The notes below the pieces were generated by a model that was given only the letters and a program-made list of their open reading frames with translations, had not been told where the DNA came from and ran no database searches. The translations under genes were made by a program, and so were the position numbers. Below, in pieces: positions 1-12,442 of a stretch of DNA of 64,000 nt; the stretch's first letter is position 1, and every line of letters starts with the position of its first letter. Origin of the DNA: Adiantum capillus-veneris (lineage: Eukaryota; Streptophyta; Polypodiopsida; Polypodiales; Pteridaceae); assembly GCA_014529385.2 (NCBI GenBank), contig CM043964.1:101884087-101948086 (forward strand), read 5' to 3'.

Positions 1-202
1 TCGGGCTCATTTCGGCCTCCGTTTCCACTACAAGCAGTACTGCACAGGCTATTTTGTCATTTTGTGCAAAATTTCTATCAGTGCCGTTTTTTGCATAACA
101 GGTGCCTTATAGTCTTCTATGGTTTGTGCTATATAGCACGTGTTGTTCCCTCTCTGTTTCTCCTATTTTCGGGCAGTTTTCACATCAGGTGCATCATTTA
201 CC

Positions 203-1120
203 ATGGCTGACAATAACAACACAGATGTGTTCAAAATGTTTGCTGCTGAGGACAGGTTGGATGGGGACAACTACCCTATGTGGGCTTATATGATGCAACA
301 TGTTCTTGTGTCAAAGGGCATCTAGAACATTGTGCAGGGCATTGATGTACGTCCTGGTTCTGAGGATGTAGGCAATGTTGAGGATGTTGCAGGTCTTGCT
401 GCAAGGATTGCTGCTGTTAGAGTTGTTTTGCCTACAGCAGAACAAGCTCGTTGGGATGTTAAGGATGCGCAAGCTCATGCATTGATTGCATTGTCTGTGA
501 AGCGCACCATTGCTCCTCACATTCGTTTAGCAAAATTTGCAAAACAGGCTTGGGATATTCTAGCAGGTCTTTATGCAAGCCGCAATGAGGCTAAAATTGC
601 TTTGCTGCATAAAGAGCTGGAGTCGAAGAATATGCATGAGGAAGATGATATGGACACTTTCCTTGCTAGTGTCAAGGATATCAATGAGCAGCTTATTTCT
701 GTAGGTGAAGTCATTTCAGACAGTTCCCTTGTGCAGACTGTTCTTGATGCCTTACCAGACTTTTGCTAGTACTTGGAGACTTATGACCCAAGGAAATCTA
801 GAAGTTGTCAAGTTTGATGCATTATGCACATTGCTGTTGCAAGAGTCACTTTTAGAAAAAACAGGACTAGATAGCATGCAATTGAACATGCTTTTATTGC
901 TTCTCAAAGAAAGGGTGGTAACAGCAATGCAACCACTTCTTATGGTTCTACTACGAGCGGCAAAAATACTGTTCCTAATGCTTCTGCTAGCAGCACTTCG
1001 TCTGGCAATTCTGGTGATAAGGGGAGATAGAAGATGCGTTGCCATTATTGTAAAGCTAATGATCACTTGATCGAGCAGTGTCCTAAGTTGAAGGCAAAAG
1101 AGGCTAAGAAGAAAGAGGGT
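203..1120 (+). pseudogene. copia gag with zinc knuckle, broken
   Basis: The ATG at 203 begins a gag-like protein (MADNNN..., then LDGDNYPMWAYMM, the usual copia gag opening). A TAG at 323-325 interrupts it, and the frame resumes with helical gag sequence to a stop at 767-769. A frameshift follows near 705-770, after which gag wording (DALCTLLLQES) continues in another frame. A CX2CX4HX4C zinc knuckle lies at 1040-1081 (CHYCKANDHLIEQC), the nucleic-acid-binding motif of the capsid protein. A lysine-rich linker leads into the protease. Confidence 0.85.
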
Positions 1121-1269
1121 GGTTCCACTACAAATGCTGGTTCCACTATAAATGCAGCCATTGTTGAGTCTTCTATAAAAGGAGACTGTAATGCTGATGT
1201 TGATGCAGAATGTGCTTTTAGTGCAAAGTGCACTTACAATTCTATTGTCCATGATGCATGCTTTTCAGT

Positions 1270-1588
1270 TGCTGCAGATTCACATGTGTGGTATTTCGAC
1301 AGTGGTGATACAAAGCACATTACCTCACACCGTGAATTGTTTACCTCTCTCGAGTCTGTCCCTCATGGGAATTCAGTCACTTGTGCCAACAATGCCTCTT
1401 ATCCAGTTCAGGGAGTTGGAAAGATTATGCTTATTGCTGCTAATGGCAGTTCTTTTACACTTGTTGATGCACTTTATGTACCTGGGATCAAGAAGAATCT
1501 CTTGTCTGTATCTGCACTTGCTAGACTTGGGCTTGTAGTCAAATTTGTGGATGACAGATATACAGTTCATGATCTCAGTTTTGGTTGA
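1270..1588 (+). pseudogene. copia aspartic protease region
   Basis: The retroviral-type protease active site appears as WYFDSGDTKH with the catalytic Asp codon at 1298-1300. The usual copia motif is D-S-G-A-(S/T)-x-H, so the position after the glycine is altered (D for A). LYVPGIKKNLLSVS, the conserved second half of the copia protease, follows at about 1473-1514. The frame ends at a TGA at 1586-1588. In an intact element this enzyme cleaves the gag-pol polyprotein in the virus-like particle. Confidence 0.85.
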
Positions 1589-1689
1589 TGAAATTGTTGC
1601 ATCTGGCCTTTTGTGCCGTGGGATGTATAAGCTCACTTTGTATGACAAGTGTGGACAAAATTTTGCAAATGTTGTTGCAGATTCAAGGG

Positions 1690-2591
1690 CTATTTCAGAT
1701 GCAAAACTTTGGCATGCATGTTTTGGTCATCTGAATTTTGCCAGTTTGCTGCGTCTGCAGAAATCTATTATGGTTGCTTCTTTGCCGCCTCTTGAAGCAC
1801 CTGTCAAACATGTTTGTGAAGGTTGTATTTTGGGTAAGATGTAGCGTTCTAAGTTTCCCAAGGATGGTTCAGTTCGGGCCACATGCAGCTTGCAGCTTTT
1901 GCATAGTGATGTCTGTGGGCCCATGCAAACTCCATCCTTGGGAAATTACCGGTACTTTGTGACTTTCATTGATGATTACTTCAGGCATGCATGGGTATTT
2001 CCACTTAAAGCGAAGTACGAAGTTTTTATGTGCTTCAAACAATTTTTGGCTATGGCTGAAAATGTCTCGAAATGTACTATGGACACCTTCCATTCTGATA
2101 AAGGGGGGGAGTATATGTCTCATGAATTTAATGCATTTCTGGCTATTCATGGGATAAAACACCAATGTACAGTGCCTTATACACCTTAGCAAAATGGTGT
2201 TGCTGAGAGGAAAAACAAGTCACTGACAAAAAAGGCACAATGTATGGTCAAAAGTCAAGCTGTGCCGCATTCTTTTTGGCTTGAGGCCATCATGTGTGCC
2301 ACTTATGTACTTAACAGGTGTCCTACGAAAGCTTTGCAGTCTATTACTCCATATGAAGCATGGCATGATAGAAAGCCTTCTATTGAGCACATGCGTGTTT
2401 TTGGCTGTTTGGCATATGCTTTGGTTCCAGAAGTGCAACGCAGAAAATTGGATGATAAGGCTGTCAAATGTATTTTTGTTGGTTATAGTGCTGAAAGCAA
2501 AGGTTATAGGTTGTATCATCCGCAAACAAAACGTATTCTGGTTTCATGGGATGTAGTGTTTGTGGAAGATTCTGTTCAGCCCTTGCTGTAA
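1690..2591 (+). pseudogene. copia integrase, DDE residues retained, frame broken
   Basis: An HHCC zinc-binding N-terminus is present (LWHACFGHLN ... CEGCILGKM). A TAG at 1842-1844 follows directly. The core domain keeps the three catalytic acidic residues: HSDVCGP, FHSDKGGEY and GVAERKN. A further TAG lies at about 2188-2190 just before the QNGVAER motif. The C-terminal part (FGCLAYALVP, FVGYSAESKGYRLY) is typical of copia integrase. In a live element it inserts the cDNA into the chromosome. Confidence 0.88.
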
Positions 2592-2599
2592 TGTACTAG

Positions 2600-3660
2600 A
2601 GACAGTAATGTAAGCTCACAGGACATTTATGACACTTTGTTGCCTCTTTTCAGTGGGTGGAAATACGAATGTAATTTCCAATGAGGCAAATGTACAGCCT
2701 ATGGGGGTTTCTGAAAATCTTATAGATCAGCCTATTACTGATGCAGATGTACATGATGAGGAAAGGGCTGAAAATGAGTACGCTAGAGGTATGCCAAAAT
2801 GGCTAGTGCACACTTTGCGTGACAGTAAATTGGATGCACCTTTGTCTAGTCGTACTCGTTCAGGCTCTCGCCATGCATCTTATGCATCATATTGTTATGC
2901 TTTCCCTGTGCCTACCTTACATGACGTTGAGGAGCCTTTGTCTTTTGATGAAGCATAGAATTCAGAAAATTGGATGGCTGCCATGCAATCAGAATATGAT
3001 GCACTTATAGAAAATGACAAATGGACTTAATGTGATTTGCCTGCTGGCAAAAAGGCCATTGGTACAAAGTGGGTTTACAAGTTGAAACGCAAACCGGATG
3101 GTGAGATCGATCGCCATAAGGCTCGGCTTGTTGCAAAGGGTTATGCACAGTAAAAAGGCATAGATTATGAAGAGACTTTTTCTCCCACTTGTCGTATGAC
3201 TATTGTGCTTTTTCTATTGGCATTGGCATCTCATTTTGGTTGGGATGTACATCAATCAGACATTGTTACTGCTTTCTTGAATGGTGACATATTTGAGGAA
3301 GTTTATGTAACGCAACCTCACGGTTTTGTCATAAAAGGACAAGAGGACAAAGTGTGCAAATGTAACAAGGCTTTGTATGGGTTGAAGCAATCTCCTCGTG
3401 CTTGGTATGAGAAAGCTGACACTCATTTGGTCAAACAAGGCTTTCGTAACAGTCCAATAGAAAGCACATTGTATGTAAAGGGTGAGGGTGATGTACTTCT
3501 CATTGTGGTTCTTTATGTTGATGATTTGTTGATCACTGGACCAAATGAGAGACATATTGCTGAATTTAAGGCTGATTTGAATGCTACTTTCAAGATGAAA
3601 GATTTGGGGCTGTTGCATCATTACTTGGGTATACAGTTTAAATAGTGTGATGGTGGTATT
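2600..3660 (+). pseudogene. copia reverse transcriptase
   Basis: The reading runs from the integrase-RT linker into a clear copia RT: KARLVAKGYAQ-type wording near 3120, then VHQSDIVTAFLNGD, KALYGLKQSPRAWY and the catalytic YVDD box at 3513-3524. Both active-site aspartates of YVDD survive. In-frame stops at 2956-2958 (TAG), 3028-3030 (TAA), 3151-3153 (TAA) and 3643-3645 (TAG) show that it is dead. The single 149-codon stretch 3196-3645 covers the palm. Confidence 0.92.
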
Positions 3661-4428
3661 GCCTTGTGTCAGAAAAGTTACATAGAGACATTGCTATGTA
3701 AGTTTGGACTTGAGGATTGCAAACCTATTGCCACTCCCATGGAAACAGGTTTGGAGTTGAGTCTACATGATGCTCGCGATCCTGCTGATGTCACACTGTT
3801 GGCTGCCTCATTTATGTATGCAACACGAGGCCGAATATTCAGTTTGTAGTCTCACAGGTCATCAGATTTATGCATAGCCCAGGGTCTAAGAATTGGCAGG
3901 CTGTCAAGAGGATTTTCCGCTACCTTAGTGGCACTTTACATCTTGGCTTGTTTTATCCCAAGGGGGGATCATTGCTGCCATACTTACATGATTTTTCGAA
4001 CTCAAATTGGGCTGGTTGTTTTGACACGCGAGTGTCCACAAGTGGTTTTTGTTTCATGCTTGGCACTTAATGTATATCATGGTTGAGCAAGAATCAACCT
4101 ACTGTGGCCACTTCGAGTTGTGAGGCTGAGTACAGGGCAGTCTTCACAGCTACGGTTGAGTGTGTATGGCTCAGACGCCTTATGGCTGATTTGGGTGTTG
4201 GACAGGACACTGCCAACACTATCTACACTAACAGTCAGAGCGCATTGGCAGTTGCAAGGAACCCAGCTTTTCATGCTCGCACAAAGCACATTGAGGTGCA
4301 TTACCACTATTAGCTTGGCCTATGTGCCGACACAGGACAACCTTGCAGATCTTTTCACAAAGGCATTGTCTGGTGAGAAGCTTGAAGCTTTCCGCAAAGC
4401 TTTGGGCTTACTCCCCTTTGTGGGCTAA
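3661..4428 (+). pseudogene. copia RNase H / C-terminal pol
   Basis: The frame continues with RNase H wording (CSYILEEAEYRA-like motif seen as SSCEAEYRAV at about 4116-4140, then KHIEVHYHY). A stop at 4311-4313 and a frameshift separate the last segment, which still reads AYVPTQDNLADLFTKAL, the conserved end of copia pol. Another stop at 3847-3849 interrupts the RT-RNase H connection. In an active element this domain removes RNA from the RNA-DNA hybrid. Confidence 0.85.
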
Positions 4429-4490
4429 TCATGTCCTTAGGGCATGGCACTTCCCTTTACTCATGTGCCAGCTCTCGTTCACAGCATCAC

Positions 4491-4501
4491 TTCATGGGGG
4501 A
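4491..4501 (+). promoter_or_regulatory. polypurine tract of the copia element
   Basis: A short purine-rich run (CATGGGGGA) lies immediately before the TG that opens the LTR. This is the plus-strand primer of LTR elements, and its position 3' of pol fixes where the 3' LTR begins. Confidence 0.65.
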
Positions 4502-4503
4502 TT

Positions 4504-4731
4504 TGTTACCATATACATGTGGTAGTGATGTGTGATAACACGCTAGGACCGTTGAGGCATTTTTTCCCTCTTTAGGAGGTTTTTTTCCTCCAAGCATTAT
4601 ATATACGCCCATCACTCTAGGGCTATCCATATTTCCATTGCACACTAAGTTATACACTCTCTATTGTGTGCCTTGAGCTTCCTTCATCTTCTCCAAGCTG
4701 TGTGTGTTTCTTTGCAATCCTAATTCCAACA
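4504..4731 (+). repeat. 3' LTR of the copia element (about 228 bp)
   Basis: The segment starts TGTTACC and ends TTCCAACA, giving the TG...CA ends and a TGTT/AACA inverted terminus expected of copia LTRs. A TATA-like run (ATTATATATA) lies near 4596, as expected for an LTR promoter. A short palindrome (GGAGG-T-rich-CCTCC) sits just upstream of it. The end assignment is by eye, because the 5' LTR is not in the window. Confidence 0.65.
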
Positions 4732-7700
4732 GGGCTCGTGTTGGCATTCATCTATCTATGTCTACTATTTTCTCTCTCGAGTCATCTCTCACAACCAAAG
4801 GCCCCATGCCTTCTCGGCTCAACTCTAAAACCCATATACCCCGATAGTGGAATTTCATGTCTTCATGATGTGCCCTCTCCATTTCCTTCGTTATGATAGC
4901 TCATTTTGGGTGGCTTCTTGGCCATGTGGACAATGAAGGATGGTTCATAAGAAGTGTTAGAGACCACTTCTTCTTGCATGGTTGATAAGTGTTCTAGGTT
5001 AATCTGGCACTTTCCTTAGTGGACCCTTGACTCACTTGATCTCTTGGCAGTCTGACATCCAATCGGTACCAAGCTCTTGATCTCAAGAACATAAAAAATT
5101 TAGGAATTTCAAACTTGACATGTTACCTAGAATTCTTTGAATCCCTTGGAACTTTTTTGTACTTCACCTCTTCTTGTGCACCAATCTTCTTGCATGTACA
5201 AGACTCAACAATTGTTGAGAGCATTGATGGAGTTATGACAAGTTGGCAATGAATTCATACAAAACTTTAGCAAACTACAAGACTTCATGCACAATTTTAT
5301 TAATCTCAAGACCCACTAATGCTCTACAGATCTTATTTCAGGGGGTGGAACCAAAGTTTTCCAAAAAAATTTGCTTCTTGCACTTTGTGGGAGAAAATCA
5401 TGATTTTCTCCTCTGTAGAGGCCTTTTGAGGCATTTTTCACTTTGACCCTCTCAGAGGCATACCACACACTCCCAACAACTCAATCTTGCAACAATGCAA
5501 AAGTTTAGATTGTCGTGATGGTCTGAAGAGTCACTTAACCCACATTTGGCCTACTTCCTAGATTTGCTTAATCTCATGCACAAGGACTTATTTCTAGATT
5601 TGACTCTATGGGTGTGTTCCTTACCTTGAGGTCTCCTAGAATGCCAAAGTTGGCCCAAAAATGCTTGAGATACGTAAAATCTAGGAGAAAATCTCAATTT
5701 CCCCCTACTCTAACTGGAAAAATGCCCAGTTGCAGTTCCAACACAATGGATGTGATTCTCACCCTAAGATAAGAGTTTGGTATAAAACTTGACCAAAAAA
5801 ATCACTTCTGGCAAAAATTCAAGAAAAAATTGCAATTAGTTCTCTCATTCCTTCTTTTGACCGCTTTTATAAACTATGGTCAATCCCAAGGTATTCTACC
5901 CTTCTTCAAGAGTACATTTATAATGTTCACTCCAATTGAACAATTGATATGATCACAAGCTCAATTTAAACAATTTCTCTAGTCTAAAGGCCAACTTTTG
6001 TCTCTACACTCACTTTTGATGCCCATATTCACTTTCAACTTGATCGATGGCCTTCTTAGATCAAGGTGATTGCATGATATTAACCTTGTAGTCTTCTGAG
6101 ATCCAAAGGTGGAAAAAAGGGAGAAAGACGCAATTCTCTCTAGGAATGGCCTTTGTAGGTTGGAGTCAACCAATGGTTAGTCCTCTTGATATCTCCCTGA
6201 TTGGCTCCTTCTCACCTTTTGTAAATCAACTTGCAACAAAACTTCATTCATGTGCTTAAGCAAGCAAGTTAAACACATTGGTCAAATATCATGCACAAAT
6301 TTATCTTCAGTTCTAATCTGCAAGAAAAAGTTACAATTTTCTCTCACAGAAGTTGATAACTAACTTTTTGAGATTTCTGGCTGGGGCTATGCATTTACAC
6401 TCTCTTGTTCATGTAGCTCATGCTCTAAATCACAAAATTTTATAAGTGTAATATCCTCATTCAGGATATCACCCCTTTTGACAAAAGATCTTTTTAGTGA
6501 CATGCAAATCCAGAATGATGGTCGAACTTGTCGAACTTGTTTCCTTACCCTACTCCTAAAACAAAAGAAATCAATAAGAATAGGTGCAAGATGCTCAACA
6601 AACAATTCCCTAACTAAAGTCTCAAATTTTTTCCATTTTCTTGTATTTTTCTAGCTTAATGCAAGCTTTACCACTCTATCAATCAATAAAATCTTGCATT
6701 AAGCTCCAAACCTATCAAAAACACTTACCATAACTGACTAACTCTCTCTTGCAGCGAGAAACTCACCACAATCACACAAAACAAAGACGAAGGAAATCCT
6801 GCTCTCCTTTTCTAACCTATCTTATCTACTAATCTATTCAAGGTAATTGAGTCAGACTCAAATGTGTTCACACTAGTCTAGACACTCGTTCCTCGACAAC
6901 GGTGCCAATGTCTTGAGACCCATCAATCAGAACCTATCACATCTCAAAAAGAGATGGAACCAGAACTAAATTGTCTATCTTGGGGGAGATAATTCACTTG
7001 ACTAGGGCATGGAGGCATGCCAAGAGGTTGCCAAACATAGTACACTCCACTTTGACATTCAATGCATGTTCTATCTATCGGATCGTCAACTTAGATTTTG
7101 GACTTTGCCTACTAGGTTCTCCTAAGTGTTCAAAACCTCATATAATTGACAGAATCAATATAAGACACTCAAATAGTGAGATATGCCACATGGAATGTTG
7201 CAAAAGTTGGAGCTCGATTCTTGCAATGCACTTGTAATGTAGGTAAGAGCTCGATGAGATAAACACAATGGTGCCCTCATAATTACGATGTGACAATCGT
7301 GCGATGTAGTGTAAAGATATGAGTTTACAATAGAGTGAAGAGCCTCACATGACATACAAAAGAACCTTATTTGCTCGCTTTTTTCATAATAATGCTACTG
7401 CCAAAAAACTTTACAAAGTTTCCTTTTATACCCTGGCTCGAGGTTTTATGATACAAAGGCTGAACTTGCCACAATATTAACAAGAATTACATCTCAGGCT
7501 TCAAAATTACAAAATGATAGCGGAGACGGGTTTTGAGAAAAATATTACAATCACTTGGGATTACAAAGATGAGATTGTTCTTGGTACACACTTGGCCCTC
7601 ATTGTCGTTGTTGGAATCTTCCAACAGGTTATGCAAATGTATGTATCTTATGGAAGAGCTTAATTAGAAAGTCTTTAACAACCTCATGCATACAACCCAA

Positions 7701-8134
7701 GGCACTTCTTGTCCACCTTATAAGTATTTTAAACTATTCTACTACTTCCATGCAATTTTTTTGAAAAGGTAGCCTAAGAGTTGCAAGAGTAAGATCCTAC
7801 TATGCTCTTCTAATATCTCTCAAGAATCTTACTTTTTGCAAAAATCTCCTCTAGCTTGGAAGTGGGAGCGGGAGCTTGATACCAACTCCTTTTTGGGTGG
7901 TTTCTCTTTAACTGCTTTGTGCTCTCTCCTTGCTTTGAACCTCTCCTTTGAGGTCTCTCCTGGCGTTTGAACCTCTCCTTGCTTTGGTTGATTAAGCGTT
8001 TCTTTTGTCTTGAATTCTTCTTTAGGGACCTTCCTAAGAGTTTGTTTTGTTTTTTCCATCACTTAATATCATCCTGCATTATCAAACCCAAAATATAAGG
8101 AGAAATGAGTGTCCTCTCAACTCAAAAACAAAAT
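4732..8134. other. AT-rich intergenic DNA, nothing recognised
   Basis: No open frame here resembles a known protein. The longest frames are under 90 codons and lack a coherent domain. No tRNA, terminal repeat or clear tandem repeat was found. Confidence 0.5.
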
Positions 8135-8490
8135 CTTGCCCAATAATACTAAATTTGCCTAAGGGGAACAAACTTGAAAAAAATTGTCAAATGCTAACGA
8201 TGTCGTCCCTACATGAAAATAGTGTATGTGGAGGATTACCCAAACATACTAAATTTGTGTGAAGTGAACACGCATGATAAAACTTTTCAAATGTTAATAT
8301 TGTTGTCCTTAACAAAAATAGTGTATGTGAAGGCTTGTACAAATATACTAAACTTGCGTAGGGGGGACACACTTGGAAAAAAATTCAATTGGTAATGGTA
8401 TCCTCCTTATGCAAAAATAGTGTATGCGAAAGCTTATCCAAGCATACTATTTTCACGTAGGGGAGACACACTTGGAAAAAACACATGCTT
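8135..8490. repeat. minisatellite, about 99-bp unit, about 3.5 copies
   Basis: The phrase AAATAGTGTATG recurs at about 8217, 8315 and 8413. Each copy is followed by GGATTACCCAAACATACTAA-like sequence and then a CACACTTGGAAAAAA-like segment. The units have diverged by several substitutions, so the array is not recent. Confidence 0.75.
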
Positions 8491-9409
8491 ATCAAATGGT
8501 ATTGAAAACTTTAGTAAGGATGTAATAGTACTAATGTAGAGCTCTTGATATGATAATTGAGAGATTATGGAGACCAATGCAAAAAAACACAGGACCAATG
8601 CACAAAATTTTGAGTCCAAAAATAGTCATTTTGCATGGATTTGACGGTTTTGTCACAAATATGAGGCTCATGATTGCAAGGCTATGTATAGTCCAAAACT
8701 CTTCTAAGCATTAATCCACCTCTTCAAATTTTTGAGCTAAACCATCTATTCATCAAAATGATGCTCAGAGGACATGATGGTGTTTTTTTTTTCATTTTTC
8801 AGTTGGTATTTTCCATGCACAAATTTACAAAGTATGTATGCTCATTCGAGCACACTAAATTTTGGTATATGAAATGTGAGAAACAATGAAATCCAATAAC
8901 CCCTTTTGCTATACTCATAAGTTGGCGCCCCCCGCCGCCCGCCCCCCGCCCCCCACCAAAAAAAAAATAATGAGTGTTTGACCTTACAAAGGAGCACAAG
9001 ATTGGAAACTATGTACACTTTTATGATATATTCAAAGCAAGTATCTTAACAAAGAGCACAAGAGCTAAGAAACTAGCATTGATCGAAGATAAATGGAAGA
9101 AGGTTCATAACCATAGTGAGTGGCATGGAAAGCAAGGTTGTAAACTTGTGATCAAAGACATTGCATTCTTTCTATTTTTAACTCTTATTCCAATAGAGGA
9201 AGAAAAGAGTCCATGTCCTTGCCAACAACAACACTTGTGAATGACATAGAGGTTGACGAGATACCTAAAGATTATAATGAAGAAATGGAGAAAATCAAAA
9301 GTAAAGAGATTTTGGATGTGGAAGAACTCAAGGCAAGTAGCATCACAAAGGTAGAAGAGTCCATTCATATCCCAAAGGGAAGAGCTTGACTCCTTACTAT
9401 GTACAACAA
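8491..9409. other. intergenic DNA with one unrecognised short frame
   Basis: A plus-strand frame at 8974-9240 (88 codons, lysine-rich) resembles no family I know. A GC-rich run of C and CCG lies at 8928-8956. Nothing else is supported. Confidence 0.35.
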
Positions 9410-9546
9410 CCGGTGACCAGTGACTTGTTAACCCACCAAAAGCCTGTCGGGGTTTTTATTTTCTTGACAGGCCTGCTAGAAAACATCAAAAGATCTGCAC
9501 GCCCATTGACAAAAATAAAAATCCCAACGAGCCCATGGGGTGTCAT

Positions 9547-9549
<3 letters not shown>

Positions 9550-9612
<63 letters not shown>

Positions 9613-9629
9613 GGGGGGGGGGGGGGGGT
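9550..9629. repeat. (GA)n then poly-G tract, left arm of foldback
   Basis: A GA dinucleotide run of about 50 bases is followed by more than 25 consecutive G. The mirrored C/TC run is at about 10974-11015. Long ERERER or RGGGG translations of this stretch are artefacts of the repeat. Confidence 0.95.
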
Positions 9630-9704
9630 CGTGTGCGAGCATGCTCTACGTTGCAATGTACGACAATGGTAGAGTAGCATACCACATGACTTGTGTAATC
9701 GTAT

Positions 9705-9708
<4 letters not shown>

Positions 9709-9750
<42 letters not shown>

Positions 9751-9757
9751 GGTGGGT
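9709..9757. repeat. (TG)n microsatellite, left arm of foldback
   Basis: A TG run of more than 30 bases grades into TGGG units. The mirrored CA run lies at 10870-10896 in the other arm and is shorter, so the two have changed length independently since the arms formed. Confidence 0.95.
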
Positions 9758-12299
9758 GGTAGCATGCCTTGTGTTGTATTGCACAACAATGGCATGGTAG
9801 CTAACCACACAACATGGATGTGTGTGCTAGCTGTTCTACAAAATGGTGCTTACCACGAGGGAATCACCTCGCTTACACAAAGAATATGGTGTCCTTGTGG
9901 TAAGTATTGGGTACTACGTCAGTAACGTGGAAATACTAGTATCATTTTGGTGAGTCAATTTTCCTTGCACATGCAAAAGAAACATATGGGCATTGGACAG
10001 TAATGCAGCCATATGATGCTCGTATTTAAATTGTCTTTAGATTTGAGCAACATTTGGTCGATAACACGGCTAATATGTGTCATTTTTTAGAAGCATGTAT
10101 TTCTTTATAAATGTAGCATTCAAGTCATTGACCCGACCATATGAACACCGTATACATTGTATATGCATGTGTATGTAGTGTTTGTTTGAGTACTATGTAC
10201 ACAAAATACTTGGTCACTAACGGTCGTGAAGAGTATTTCGTATACAAATTTGTATTTTGTGAAACAACAAGGGCTTTCCATTTACGAAGATTTCCATCAA
10301 TAAAAAAAGATTGAAAATTAATCACATGGCAAAGAAGGTCCAAGGTTTGTATACAAAATACTCTTCACAAAATACAAATTTGTATACGAAATACTCTTCA
10401 TGACCGTTACTGACCAAGTATTTTGTGTATATAGTACTCAAAAAAACACTACATATACATGCATATACAATTTATACGGTGTTCATATGGTCGGGTCAAC
10501 GACTTGAATGCTACATTTATAAATAAACACATGCTTCTAAAAAATGACACATATTAGCCGCATTATGGACCAAATGTCGTTCAAATCTAAAGACAGTTTA
10601 AATACGAGCATCATATGGATGCATTACTATCCAATGCCCATATGTTTCTTTTGCATTAGGAAGGAAAATTGACTCACCATAATGATACTAGTATTTCCAC
10701 GTTAGCGACGTAGTACCCAATATTTACCACAAGGACACCATATTCTTTGTGTAAGCGAGGTAATGCCCTCGTGGTATGCACCATTTTGTAGAACAAATAA
10801 CACACACATCCACGTTGTGTGGTTAGCTATCATGCCATTGTTGTGCAATACAACACAAGGCATGCTACCACACACACACACACACACACACACACATAAT
10901 ACAATTACACAAGTCATGTGGTATGCTACTGTACCATTGTCGTACATTGCAATGTAGAGCATGTTCCCACACGACCCCCCCCCCCCCCCCCCCCCCCCCT
11001 CTCTCTCTCTCTCTAGCTCTAGGTCTCAAAATGACACCCCATGGGCTCGCCAGGCTTTTTATTTTTGTCGATGGGCCTATAGATCTTTTGATGTTTTCTA
11101 ATAGGCCCGTCGAGAAAATCAAAAACCTCGATGGGATTTTTATGGGTTTAACAAGTCACTGGTAACGGGCTTAATTCTAGGAGCATTTAAAACTACCAAA
11201 CTTAGGAAAACGAATAGTCAAGTCTGCTAGCCCATGCGGTTCAAGCTCCATAGTAAGCTCAAAAAAAGATGCTTAGAAAAATTATGAGAGCTCTTTGAAA
11301 CAAGGAGGCCAATTTGGAGGTCGAGACAAATATGGCCGATGTACATGCCGATCCAATTTTGACCCACCCAGACCAAAGCATTTCTAGACTTTTTGTTTGG
11401 ATGATGATCATTGGCATAGTGATTATAAAGAGGATATGGATTATGATTCAATGGAAGATAAAAAAGCAAAAGGACCTAGTACAAACATGGTGTCCATTGA
11501 GATATGACTATAGCAAAATAAGAAAAAAACCAAGAAGAAAAACCTTTGATCCAAACGTATACGCTATTACCCATCTAGAGAAGGAAGTTCACCCAAATCA
11601 GAAGGCGCTTTTGAAATTGACCATTGCATATAAGATAATTGTTTTATAGGAAGCTATGAGATGGATGAATGAGGAGCTGGTGTTGATGCCACATGTTCAT
11701 TCCATGTAGAATTTGAGGGTAGTCCTAGACTAGCCATAGTTATGCAAAGGAGACATGGTAGATACCATAGGCAATTCAAAATAGTAGTATTTACAAAAGA
11801 AGAGGTACAATTAAAGAAACACAAGCCAAGGAAACAAAGTTCTTTGCAAATAAGGAAGGAACATAGGGATACTGAATTAACCCATTAGGTGCCAGATGAA
11901 GAGCCAACTAGAATATTATTAGAGAAGGAGCTTGTGAATGGGTTATTCCATTCAAATATTTGAGAAGCAATTGTGCAATTACGTATTCAAATGAAGTTGG
12001 GAGATATGCTTTGAAATTTGATGGCTTTCAAATAAAAGTTGATGTTTTAATAGGATGCACCATGAATGAATAAAGTAGCACCTAAGGAATTGGATCCTTT
12101 GATAGATGATATGGCCTCATTGATCACAATATAGCATCAAGGTAGTAACATTAAACATGTACTTCTGGATAGAGGGTCCAAATTATTACATGAGATACAT
12201 GTAAGAATTATGGATGGCATGAATTAGAGCCAGTTCCATTTTTTGTTTGAATGGTGGATCCACAAAGAGTGTAACCTCTAGGTATATTGCCAAGTATAA

Positions 12300-12442
12300 A
12301 TTTTGATATTTGAGGGATACACTTTGTGATGTCCTTTGTAGAGTTGGATCTCCATGAAATGAAAGAAGATTATCATATGTTGCTAGGCCAACCATGGCTA
12401 CAACAAGATAAGGTCAAACAAAATTGGGCAAAACATACCTTA
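12300..12442 (+). pseudogene. gypsy aspartic protease C-terminal part
   Basis: The reading gives DLHEMKEDYHMLLGQPWL at about 12344-12400. It matches the conserved gypsy protease ending (D-x-LLGRPWL). The frame is interrupted just afterwards by the MITE insertion. Confidence 0.65.

Larger units (their letters stand above)
1..4731 (+). mobile_element. Ty1/copia LTR retrotransposon, degenerate, 5' LTR outside window
   Basis: The domain order gag, protease, integrase, RT, RNase H is diagnostic of the copia superfamily (in gypsy, integrase follows RNase H). The window opens inside the element: bases 1-202 look like untranslated leader and no primer-binding site is recognisable. A polypurine tract and a short LTR close the element at the right. 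The frame is broken by many in-frame stops and several frameshifts, so the copy cannot encode a polyprotein. The 5' LTR lies left of the window, so LTR divergence cannot be compared here. Confidence 0.9.
9410..11168. mobile_element. giant foldback element: ~0.8 kb inverted arms, ~110-bp loop
   Basis: The left arm (9410-10263) and the right arm (10374-11168) are inverted copies over nearly their whole length. Examples are CCAGTGACTTGTTAA at 9417 matched by its reverse complement near 11150, and TTCGTATACAAATTTGTATT at 10237 matched near 10385. Even the microsatellites are mirrored: GA then G-tract, and TG, on the left; C-tract then TC, and CA, on the right. The arms differ mainly in microsatellite length and scattered substitutions. 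The loop (10264-10373) has no coding frame. No convincing target-site duplication was found. It resembles foldback/MITE-type DNA transposons, but no family is assigned. Confidence 0.85.

Noticed and set aside
6500-6545. TCGAACTTGTCGAACTTG as a possible tRNA T-arm
   Set aside because: It is a short local repeat; no acceptor, D or anticodon arms fit around it.
9105-9240. Overlapping frames on both strands at 8974-9368 as a gene
   Set aside because: No family resemblance, no splice support, and both strands are equally open in AT-rich DNA.
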